64,000 bases of DNA from Ferruginibacter sp964586215 (lineage in GTDB: Bacteria; Bacteroidota; Bacteroidia; Chitinophagales; Chitinophagaceae): the NCBI GenBank assembly GCA_964586215.1, contig CAZPHA010000010.1, positions 14,405 through 78,404 of the forward strand, written 5' to 3'. A program made the translations under genes and the position numbers. The notes beneath the pieces were generated by a model. That model worked only from the letters and a program-made list of their open reading frames with translations, was not told the origin of the DNA and searched no databases. Below, piece by piece: positions 52,622 through 59,770 of the stretch. The first letter of the stretch is position 1; each line of letters begins with the position of its first letter.

Positions 52622-53887
52622 ATGGAACCAACGCATCAACATGCTCCCAAAAACAGACTCACATTATATATTGTAATTGCCATGGCATTGGGTATTATTG
52701 CCGGGTACTTTGTTCATGAATATGCTTCGCCGGATTTTATTAAAGATTTTAGCGTCAAAATAAAATTACTGGCTACCATTTTTTTACGAATGGTGCAAAT
52801 GATTATTGCCCCCATCGTTTTTGCTACACTGGTTGTTGGAATTGCTAAACTGGGAGATTTAAAAACTGTTGGTCGTGTAGGTGGTAAAGCTATGCTGTGG
52901 TTTGTTTCTGCTTCACTAATCAGCTTATTGCTGGGCTTATTATTAGTAAATTTAACCCAACCGGGCGTAGGCATGAATTTAACCCATACGGATACAGAAG
53001 GTGTTAAAGACCTCGTATCAAAAAGCACTGAATTTTCGCTGGCACACTTCGTGGAACATGTTGTTCCACGGAGTGTGATAGAAGCTATGGCGACCAATGA
53101 AATTTTACAATTGGTTGTTTTTTCCATTTTTTTTGGAATTGCTGTTACCGCAGTTGGACCAAAAGGTGCACCAATTGTAAATGCTTTAGATTCACTGTCT
53201 CATGTAGTATTAAAAATGGTTACCTATGTAATGAAACTGGCGCCATTAGGTGTTTTTGGAGCCATGTGTGCCGTAATTGCCAAACAGGGGCTGGAGCCTC
53301 TGAAAATGTTTGGTTACTATATCGGTTCCTTTTACCTGGGCCTCATGGCGCTTTGGGCGCTGCTTTTGTTTATAGGTTATTTGTTTTTAAAACAACGGCT
53401 TCCGGTTTTGTTAAAACGTATCGCCAACCCCATGGCTATTGCATTCAGTACTGCCAGCAGTGAAGCGGTATTGCCCAAACTGGTAGAGGAAATGGAGCGC
53501 TTTGGGTGTAATAATAAAATTGTATCTTTTGTATTGCCATTAGGCTATTCTTTTAATCTGGACGGAAGTATGATGTACATGACTTTTGCCAGCATGTTTA
53601 TTGCACAAGCCTACAATATCACATCCATAACTGGTGATATAGGAACACAAATAACTATGTTGTTGGTATTTATGCTCACCAGCAAAGGTATTGCAGGAGT
53701 ACCTCGGGCATCCTTGGTAGTAGTGCTGGCTACCTGCGGTATGTTTAATATACCACCGGAAGGTATAGGCCTTATTTTAGCCATTGATGTGTTTTGTGAT
53801 ATGGGCCGAACTATGACCAACGTTTTGGGCAATGCCCTGGCCACTGCTGCCGTTAGTAAATGGGAAGGACAATTGAAACACTCTTAA
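52622..53887 (+). CDS. dicarboxylate/amino acid:cation symporter (DAACS family)
   Basis: A 421-residue GltP/DctA-type carrier with eight membrane segments and two re-entrant hairpins. The family motifs are visible: STASSEAVLPKLVEEME (HP1 serine-rich, about 278-294) and FNLDGSMMYMTFASMFIAQ (NxDG on TM7 region, about 316-334). HP2 is SKGIAGVPRASLVV. Substrates are glutamate, aspartate or C4-dicarboxylates with Na+ or H+. First gene of a three-gene transporter operon with DedA (10-base gap) and an MFS protein. Confidence 0.94.
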   Translation: MEPTHQHAPKNRLTLYIVIAMALGIIAGYFVHEYASPDFIKDFSVKIKLLATIFLRMVQMIIAPIVFATLVVGIAKLGDLKTVGRVGGKAMLWFVSASLISLLLGLLLVNLTQPGVGMNLTHTDTEGVKDLVSKSTEFSLAHFVEHVVPRSVIEAMATNEILQLVVFSIFFGIAVTAVGPKGAPIVNALDSLSHVVLKMVTYVMKLAPLGVFGAMCAVIAKQGLEPLKMFGYYIGSFYLGLMALWALLLFIGYLFLKQRLPVLLKRIANPMAIAFSTASSEAVLPKLVEEMERFGCNNKIVSFVLPLGYSFNLDGSMMYMTFASMFIAQAYNITSITGDIGTQITMLLVFMLTSKGIAGVPRASLVVVLATCGMFNIPPEGIGLILAIDVFCDMGRTMTNVLGNALATAAVSKWEGQLKHS

Positions 53888-53897
53888 AAAAAATTGA

Positions 53898-54581
53898 ATG
53901 CTGTATAATATCCTATTAGAATTTCATTGGTCGCAACTTTTACAACCGCAATGGTATATTACCAATGGTGGACTGTGGTTTATCGTTTTTGCTGTATTTG
54001 CAGAAACAGGCCTTTTTGCAGGTTTCTTCCTACCGGGAGATTCTTTGCTTTTTGTTACCGGTATTTATAGTGATGATTTAATTAATCAGGGTCTCGGTAT
54101 TCATGGCCTGGGTTCATTTGCTAATTTATTAATATTGGGCATTATCATTTCCGCCGCAGGTGTTATCGGCAACTATGTTGGATATTGGTTTGGCCGGAAA
54201 AGTGGTCCTTTTTTATTTGAGCGAAAAGATACTTTTTTGTTTAAGAAAAAATATTTGATTCAGGCCAGAGATTTTTATGATAAGCATGGTGGCGGAGCTA
54301 TCGTCTTTGCTCGATTTATACCTATTGTAAGAACGTTTGCACCTATTATAGCAGGCATCGTTAATATGGATAAAAAGAAGTTTACTTTTTATAATGTTAT
54401 AGGATGTATCGCCTGGGTATTCAGCATGTTGTTTGCAGGGCACTATCTTCAAAAATTGTTTCTCCAATGGCAGAATTTTGACCTAAAAAAACATCTGGAA
54501 GTAATCGTAGTAGGAATCGTACTGGTCACCACCGCTCCTGTTATTATTAAATTATTCTTTGGCAAAAAGAAAAAAAATTAA
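53898..54581 (+). CDS. DedA family membrane protein
   Basis: A 227-residue inner-membrane DedA protein. The signatures are FAETGLFAGFFLPGDSLLF (about 34-52), GNYVGYWFGRKSG and RFIPIVRTFAPIIAGIVNM (about 139-157). DedA proteins are undecaprenyl-phosphate or lipid transporters (scramblase-like). It starts 10 bases after the DAACS stop and ends 21 bases before the MFS gene, so the three are co-transcribed. Confidence 0.94.
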   Translation: MLYNILLEFHWSQLLQPQWYITNGGLWFIVFAVFAETGLFAGFFLPGDSLLFVTGIYSDDLINQGLGIHGLGSFANLLILGIIISAAGVIGNYVGYWFGRKSGPFLFERKDTFLFKKKYLIQARDFYDKHGGGAIVFARFIPIVRTFAPIIAGIVNMDKKKFTFYNVIGCIAWVFSMLFAGHYLQKLFLQWQNFDLKKHLEVIVVGIVLVTTAPVIIKLFFGKKKKN

Positions 54582-54602
54582 AACTAATCCGTTAGCAGCC
54601 CT

Positions 54603-55826
54603 ATGCATAAGCAATCTTCTTCTATTTTTAGCATTGCTGTTGTGGTAGCAGCATTAGGTTATTTTGTAGATATCTATGATTTGCTACTATTCAATATTGT
54701 ACGAGTAGACAGTCTGAAAGGCCTGGGACTTTCGGACGCCCTGGTAAAAAGTGAGGGCGAATTTATCATCAGTATTCAAATGTTAGGCTTGTTATTGGGT
54801 GGTATCATCTGGGGAGTTATGGCTGATAAAAAAGGCCGGCTGAGTGTATTATTTGGATCTATCATTTTATATTCCATCGCTAACATTATCAATGGATTCG
54901 TGCAAACGCCCAACCAATATGCGCTGGTCCGATTTATTGCCGGAGTAGGGTTAGCAGGAGAATTGGGCGCCGGTATCACCCTTGTTTCCGAATTAACACA
55001 CAAAGAAAAAAGAGGCTTAGCCACTTCTCTGGTAGCCGGTATCGGATTAACCGGTGCTGTGGTAGCTTATTTTATATCACAGGCATTCCATTGGCGTACC
55101 TGCTATTTTATTGGTGGCGGTTTGGGATTGTGTTTGCTTTTGCTTCGTATATCCGTATTCGAGAGTGGGCTTTACAGCGATGTAAAAAAGCAAAACATAA
55201 AGAGGGGTAATTTTTTTATGTTTTTTTCTACAAAAAAACGATTTAAAAAATACCTGCTCGCCATACTGATAGGATTACCTACCTGGTATGTAATCGGCAT
55301 TTTGATTGCCTTTTCAAATGATTTTGCCAAAGCATTTGGCATCACCAATCCGGTACAGCCCAAAAAATCAACGATGTATGCGTACGTGGCTATTTCTATT
55401 GCCGATGTATTGATTGGTTTTGTAAGCCACTGGTTACGAAGTAGAAAAAAAGCATTGTTTATCTTTTACCTGCTGACAATCGTTTCTATTGCCTTATATT
55501 TTACTCAACAAAACGGATCTGCCACAGGCATGTATGCTATTTGTGCCGCTATGGGTTTTGGAACTGGCTTTTGGGCAATTTTTGTTACCATGGCCGCCGA
55601 GCAGTTTGGCACTAATATAAGAGCAACTGCGGCTACTACTGTTCCAAATATGGTAAGAGGCTCCTTACCATTAATGATTTTATTATTCAACGGATTACAA
55701 CAATTAAATTTTAACTATGTAACAGCCGGATGGATAACAGGCGTTATTGTAATGGTAATAAGTACATTGGCCGCCTGGTTTACAGAAGAAACCTATGGAA
55801 AGAACTTGAATTATGTAGAAACTTAA
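54603..55826 (+). CDS. MFS transporter
   Basis: A 407-residue major-facilitator carrier with twelve membrane segments. Motif A is GVMADKKGRLSVLFGS (about 69-84), typical of sugar or metabolite:H+ symporters, and the second half repeats the motif weakly. Asp25 (YFVDIYDLLLF) in the first helix is typical of the sialic-acid/shikimate type subgroup. The substrate is unknown. Third gene of the DAACS-DedA-MFS run. Confidence 0.9.
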   Translation: MHKQSSSIFSIAVVVAALGYFVDIYDLLLFNIVRVDSLKGLGLSDALVKSEGEFIISIQMLGLLLGGIIWGVMADKKGRLSVLFGSIILYSIANIINGFVQTPNQYALVRFIAGVGLAGELGAGITLVSELTHKEKRGLATSLVAGIGLTGAVVAYFISQAFHWRTCYFIGGGLGLCLLLLRISVFESGLYSDVKKQNIKRGNFFMFFSTKKRFKKYLLAILIGLPTWYVIGILIAFSNDFAKAFGITNPVQPKKSTMYAYVAISIADVLIGFVSHWLRSRKKALFIFYLLTIVSIALYFTQQNGSATGMYAICAAMGFGTGFWAIFVTMAAEQFGTNIRATAATTVPNMVRGSLPLMILLFNGLQQLNFNYVTAGWITGVIVMVISTLAAWFTEETYGKNLNYVET

Positions 55827-55828
55827 TT

Positions 55829-55890
55829 CGCATACCAGTAAAGAGTTTAAGATAATATAAAATTAGAATAAAGATGATTAGCGGTATGCG
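55829..55890. repeat. spaced 8-bp inverted repeat after the MFS gene
   Basis: CGCATACC (55829-55836) and GGTATGCG (55883-55890) with 46 bases between. It lies between convergent genes and is not followed by a T run, so it is unlikely to be a normal terminator. Confidence 0.4.
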
Positions 55891-55975
55891 GTACAAGTGA
55901 GTGACACAACTATGTTAAATAAAGAGCTAATGTTCGTACCAAAATAATATTCTAAATTGTTTTAATTGCCAATTC

Positions 55976-57664
55976 CTAACTCTTAATTTTTAATTGCTTT
56001 CCTTTATCAATAAAATCCTGAAACTCTTTTCTGGAGAAGCTGCTTAGATTATTTTCTTTTGTAAGCATAGCTTTACGGGCTGCTAACGTACCATAATAAA
56101 CATCATCAAACCCATCCGTATCATGGGCATCAGGATTAATAGAGATCAACACATTTTTTTCCAATGCGTATTGTATAAATCGCCAATCCATATCCAGCCG
56201 AACCGGATGAGCATTTAATTCAATCACCACATGGTTAGCAGCACAAGCGTCAATAATAGCTTTATGGTTAACAGGATAACCTTTTCTGCTCAACAATAAT
56301 CTTCCCGTCATGTGGCCTAAAATAGTAGTATAAGGATTTTCAATGGCATTCAGTAACCGCATCATTGCTTTTTCTTCCGGCATATTTAAATTACTATGTA
56401 CCGATGCTATGACTACATCAAAACAAGCCAGCACTTCATTGCTATAATCGAGGCTGCCATCATTAAGAATATCTGACTCAATGCCTTTAAACACTTTAAA
56501 ATCCGGATATTTAGCGTTCAACTCATCAATATATAAATGTTGTTCCTTTATTTTTTGCTCATCGAGCCCATGAGCATAAAAAGCACTTTTACTGTGATCG
56601 CTGATTACCAGATATTCCAGCCCTTTGGCCTTTGCAGCCAACAACATTTCTTCAATTGTATTATTGCCATCACTCCAATTACTATGACTATGGATAATCC
56701 CTTTGATGGATGCCGTGTCAATAAGGTTGGAAGGGATAAGATTATTTTTTGCTTTATCAATTATTGATACATCTTCTCTTAAATAAGGCTCAATAAAGGG
56801 TAACCCTGCTTTTGTAAAGATTTCCTCCTCTGACTGAAAGTCAGCATTTACAACTAATGGAAATTGTTCATAAAAAGATTCTACAAATTCTGTTGAGCCT
56901 GTTGTTTTAAAAAGAGTTTGGAAAATATTATCATTATCACAACAATATAATTTTAACCTAAATCCAAGTGTGCTTTTGTACGTAAGAGAATTGTCATGCT
57001 CTTCCAATAATTCAAAATCTTCAACCTGATTGAATTTTTCTTTTATTGCTTCATTTTTTTCATCGATAATATATTCTATGGTGTCTATTACTTCCAGTTG
57101 CCTTCTAAATGCACCTGTAATGAGTATTCTACTATTATTAAAAATTTTCTGTAAAAAAGTAATCAGGTTAACTTCTATGGGAGCAATTTTTGCATACAGA
57201 TAACTGCCTTTACTATTTTGGAAAAATTCGATAGCCTCCATTACTTTCTGTTGGGTTTTTTCTCCAAAACCTTTGTACAACTTTAATCTATTTTCCTGAC
57301 AGGCGTACAATAGCTCCCCTATGTTTTCTATCCCCATTTCTTTCCAGATAACCGCAATTTTTTTGGGTCCGATGCCTTTTATTTGCATCATCTCTAAAAT
57401 GCCGGGCGGAGTTTTTTGTAATAAATCATCCAGCGCTTTTAATTGCCCGGTTTGCAACAATTCAATTATTTTCTTTCCGGTACTTTCTCCAATACCTTTT
57501 ATGGTAAATATTTTTTCCTGGGGTGTTTTACTTAATTGAACAGGCAATTTTTCAATCGCAAACGCAGCGCTGGCATATGATTTGGCTTTAAACGAATTTT
57601 CGCCATGAATATCCATGAGCTTGGAAAGTAATGAAAACTTATCTGCTATTTCGTAATTACTCAT
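55976..57664 (-). CDS. PolX-like protein with degenerate polymerase and intact PHP domain
   Basis: A 562-residue PolX-family protein: helix-hairpin-helix motifs at about 50-135 (IKGIGESTGKK, IKGIGPKK, YKGFGEKT), a polymerase-like palm 150-300 and a PHP domain from 322 (HSHSNWSDGNNT 325-336, SDHSKSAF, HLNA-like VHSNLN, NPDAH). In the palm GAFRRQLEVIDTIEYII the two catalytic Asp of the usual G-D-I-D are T195 and E197, and the third site reads LKLYC instead of VDLR. So the nucleotidyl transfer activity is probably lost and the 3'-5' exonuclease or phosphoesterase of the PHP domain kept. Its stop lies in a TTAAAAATTAAGAGTTAGG repeat. Confidence 0.9.
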   Translation of the reverse strand: MSNYEIADKFSLLSKLMDIHGENSFKAKSYASAAFAIEKLPVQLSKTPQEKIFTIKGIGESTGKKIIELLQTGQLKALDDLLQKTPPGILEMMQIKGIGPKKIAVIWKEMGIENIGELLYACQENRLKLYKGFGEKTQQKVMEAIEFFQNSKGSYLYAKIAPIEVNLITFLQKIFNNSRILITGAFRRQLEVIDTIEYIIDEKNEAIKEKFNQVEDFELLEEHDNSLTYKSTLGFRLKLYCCDNDNIFQTLFKTTGSTEFVESFYEQFPLVVNADFQSEEEIFTKAGLPFIEPYLREDVSIIDKAKNNLIPSNLIDTASIKGIIHSHSNWSDGNNTIEEMLLAAKAKGLEYLVISDHSKSAFYAHGLDEQKIKEQHLYIDELNAKYPDFKVFKGIESDILNDGSLDYSNEVLACFDVVIASVHSNLNMPEEKAMMRLLNAIENPYTTILGHMTGRLLLSRKGYPVNHKAIIDACAANHVVIELNAHPVRLDMDWRFIQYALEKNVLISINPDAHDTDGFDDVYYGTLAARKAMLTKENNLSSFSRKEFQDFIDKGKQLKIKS

Positions 57665-57745
57665 AAATATTGAATAGGTAAGATTGAAGATTGAAAGGTA
57701 TTACAACATAGATCTTGTCTGAAAAATACGGGTAATTCTGTTAAA

Positions 57746-57773
57746 GAAAAAGTCCCGGATTAACCAGGACTTT
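57746..57773 (-). terminator. terminator of the histone-like gene
   Basis: AAAGTCC (57749-57755) with GGACTTT (57767-57773), stem continued by GG/CC across one mismatch. On the minus strand a T-rich run (TTTTTCTTT) follows. It lies 24 bases after the stop at 57798. Confidence 0.8.
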
Positions 57774-57797
57774 ACTATCATTTTACTAGAGCAAAAG

Positions 57798-57953
57798 TTA
57801 TTTCTTTTTTGCTGCAGCTTTTTTAGGAGCTGCTTTTTTTGCAGGAGCAGCTTTCTTTACAGCTTTTTTAGGAGCTGCTTTTTTTGCAGGAGCAGCTTTC
57901 TTTACAGCTTTCTTAGGAGCGGCTTTTTTAGCAGCTTTTTTCTTTGTTGCCAT
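57798..57953 (-). CDS. lysine/alanine-rich histone H1-like protein
   Basis: A 51-residue protein of Lys, Ala, Pro and Val only after MATKKK. It is two full copies and a partial copy of a 15-residue repeat (AAPKKAVKKAAPAKK at 11-25 and 26-40, then 41-51), encoded by a 45-bp tandem DNA repeat. The composition matches the C-terminal tail of histone H1 (S/APKK motif) and bacterial H1-like proteins that bind DNA. 82 bases downstream of rpmA, with its own terminator. Its copy number may vary between strains by slippage. Confidence 0.88.
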   Translation of the reverse strand: MATKKKAAKKAAPKKAVKKAAPAKKAAPKKAVKKAAPAKKAAPKKAAAKKK

Positions 57954-58035
57954 TTTTTTAAATTTAATTGGTTAGTAAATAATGCTTAAAAATATAAACA
58001 TTTTTTCAACTACCAAAAAAAAATTAAAAAAATTT

Positions 58036-58302
58036 TTATGCTGTTACTTCCACAGCGTTCACAGAAACGAATGTTTTGTCTGCTTTTCCTTTTCGAAATT
58101 CGACTACACCATCCGTTAGTGCAAAGATTGTAAAGTCTTTTCCAACACCAACATTTTTACCTGGATGATAAACAGTACCACGTTGGCGTACGATGATATT
58201 CCCTGCTAATGCTGGTTGACCACCATAAATTTTTACCCCTAATCTTTTACTTTGTGAATCACGACCGTTTTTTACGGAACCTTCACCTTTTTTGTGTGCC
58301 AT
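58036..58302 (-). CDS. rpmA: 50S ribosomal protein L27
   Basis: bL27 of 88 residues: MAHKKGEGSVKNGRDSQSKR, GVKIYGGQPALAGNIIVRQRG, and a C-terminal VEF-type end. The N terminus begins at the functional MAHKKG without a pro-sequence. Follows rplU by 121 bases that hold an ATGTTAAG-unit repeat. Confidence 0.97.
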   Translation of the reverse strand: MAHKKGEGSVKNGRDSQSKRLGVKIYGGQPALAGNIIVRQRGTVYHPGKNVGVGKDFTIFALTDGVVEFRKGKADKTFVSVNAVEVTA

Positions 58303-58304
58303 TG

Positions 58305-58423
58305 TTTTTTATGTTGATACGTTAAGATGTTAAAATGCTAAAATGTTGAAATGTTAAGATGTTGAAATAAAAAGTAAATACAATATTTATTATCATCAAC
58401 CCGTCAACAATTCAACTAATCAA
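58305..58423. repeat. ATGTTAAG-unit repeat between rplU and rpmA
   Basis: Units ACGTTAAGATGTTAAAATGC, TAAAATGTTGAAATG, TTAAGATGTTGAAAT (about 58319-58367), and a shorter opposite arm (ATCATCAACCC, GTCAACAATTC, AACTAATCAAC, about 58391-58422). Third member of the family seen around the rpmB cluster; again inside a ribosomal-protein operon. Confidence 0.8.
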
Positions 58424-58729
58424 CTATCCTATACCAGTTACTTTAATGTGCGTATACTGTGTACGGTGACCATGTTTTTTACGAAACCCTTTTCTTCTTT
58501 TCATTTTAAAGGCAATTACTTTATCACCTTTTACCAGGTCATTTACAATTTCAGCTTTTACTACAGCTTTTACATGGTTACCTACGGTAACTTCTCCATT
58601 ATTATCAGTCATCAACACATCTGAAAACTCTACAGCATCTCCGGTGTTGCCTGATAAGTGAGGTACATACAAGCTGTCGCCTGCTTTTACTTTAAATTGT
58701 TGCCCTGCAATTTTTACTATTGCTAACAT
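58424..58729 (-). CDS. rplU: 50S ribosomal protein L21
   Basis: bL21 of 101 residues: MLAIVKIAGQQFKVKAGDSL, KMKRRKGFRKKHGHRTQYTH. The frame is open to 58753 but the family N terminus starts at 58729. A TAACTTTG promoter box lies 22 bases upstream. First gene of the rplU-rpmA pair. Confidence 0.97.
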   Translation of the reverse strand: MLAIVKIAGQQFKVKAGDSLYVPHLSGNTGDAVEFSDVLMTDNNGEVTVGNHVKAVVKAEIVNDLVKGDKVIAFKMKRRKGFRKKHGHRTQYTHIKVTGIG

Positions 58730-58750
58730 AATTTGCCGAATTTTGGACGG

Positions 58751-58758
58751 CAAAGTTA
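58751..58758 (-). promoter_or_regulatory. -7 promoter box of rplU
   Basis: Minus strand TAACTTTG matches TAnnTTTG. The -33 element is not obvious. It supports the rplU start at 58729. Confidence 0.5.
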
Positions 58759-58869
58759 AGGATTTTACCTTACATACTGAAATATTGAGGTAAAAATTGT
58801 AGAAAAATAGCTCAGAAACGCATATTTTAGCCTTTTTTGAGGACTAAATTCTTCATTTTGAGCCAGTTT

Positions 58870-59679
58870 TTGCATGTTTTTCGCCGCTTTTTTCAGCTCA
58901 TATACTGTTTATATGCGTTTATCATTTTTTTTACCGGGATGTTTATCATATTTCCTTTTGTACTTTTTGCAGGGTTATTTTTAGACCGTATTAAAGGAGG
59001 AAACATAGCTTATTCCCTTTGCCGCCTTTGGGCTGATTTTGTTTTGTTGCTGATAGGAATTTTTCATAAAAATATTTATGAAGCACCACACAATCGTAAG
59101 GTACCTTATATTTTTGTTAGCAACCACAATTCTTATATGGATATTCCCGAAATGATGAAAGCAATTAGAAGACAACCTGTCCGTATATTAGCCAAGGCAG
59201 AATTGGGAAAAATGCCTGTTTTTGGTCTTATTTATAAAACAGCCGTAGTAGCTGTGGACAGAACCAGCACGGAAAGCAGGATTAAAAGTATCCAAATTTT
59301 AAAATCTTATTTAAAAAAAAATATATCGATCTTCATTTGTCCGGAAGGCACTTTTAATATGAGCAATAAACCACTCAAAGATTTTTATGACGGCGCTTTC
59401 AGACTGGCCATTGAAATGCAAACACCCATTAAGCCACTCCTGTTTTTAAATGCACTCGATAGATATCATTATAAAAGTATTGTATCATTAACACCCGGAA
59501 AGTTACGCACTGTATACCTGCCTGAAATACCGGTAGAGGGATTTAATCTTGACAATGTTCAACAACTGAAAGAATTGGTGTATAAAAAAATGGAAGAAGG
59601 CCTCATGAAGTATAAAGCTAGTTGGATCAGGGCTGAGATGATAGATGAGAGATGCCTGTCTCGCCTCAGGCGAGAATAG
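58870..59679 (+). CDS. lysophospholipid (1-acylglycerol-3-phosphate) acyltransferase
   Basis: PlsC-family acyltransferase of about 270 residues in the inner membrane. The catalytic motif I NHNSYMD is at about 80-86 and PEGT (motif III) at about 162-165; a hydrophobic N-terminal helix (LIYCLYAFIIFFTGMFIIFPFVLFAG in parts) anchors it. The start is uncertain: the frame is open from 58837 with TTG codons at 58837, 58858 and 58870; the first in-frame ATG (58939) would cut into the anchor. I prefer TTG 58870. The last residues (CLSRLRRE) are encoded by a palindromic repeat. Confidence 0.88.
   Translation: MHVFRRFFQLIYCLYAFIIFFTGMFIIFPFVLFAGLFLDRIKGGNIAYSLCRLWADFVLLLIGIFHKNIYEAPHNRKVPYIFVSNHNSYMDIPEMMKAIRRQPVRILAKAELGKMPVFGLIYKTAVVAVDRTSTESRIKSIQILKSYLKKNISIFICPEGTFNMSNKPLKDFYDGAFRLAIEMQTPIKPLLFLNALDRYHYKSIVSLTPGKLRTVYLPEIPVEGFNLDNVQQLKELVYKKMEEGLMKYKASWIRAEMIDERCLSRLRRE
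59659..59675. repeat. TCTCGCCT-C-AGGCGAGA palindrome at the acyltransferase C terminus
   Basis: Perfect 8-bp arms around one base, inside the last codons of the acyltransferase gene. Far richer in GC than its surroundings, with a TGCCTG lead (59654-59659). It may also serve as a hairpin terminator, but no T run follows. Confidence 0.65.
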
Positions 59680-59752
59680 TTGATAGTAAAATATTAAATA
59701 TTACCTCTTAAATATTACACATTTATTAAGTTTTTTCCACCATAATTGTTTG

Positions 59753-59760
59753 TAATTTTG
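59753..59760 (+). promoter_or_regulatory. -7 promoter box of priA
   Basis: TAATTTTG matches TAnnTTTG, 11 bases before the ATG, so the leader would be very short. A T-rich -33 region (59731-59734) lies 18 bases upstream. Confidence 0.5.
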
Positions 59761-59770
59761 ATAACCATTC

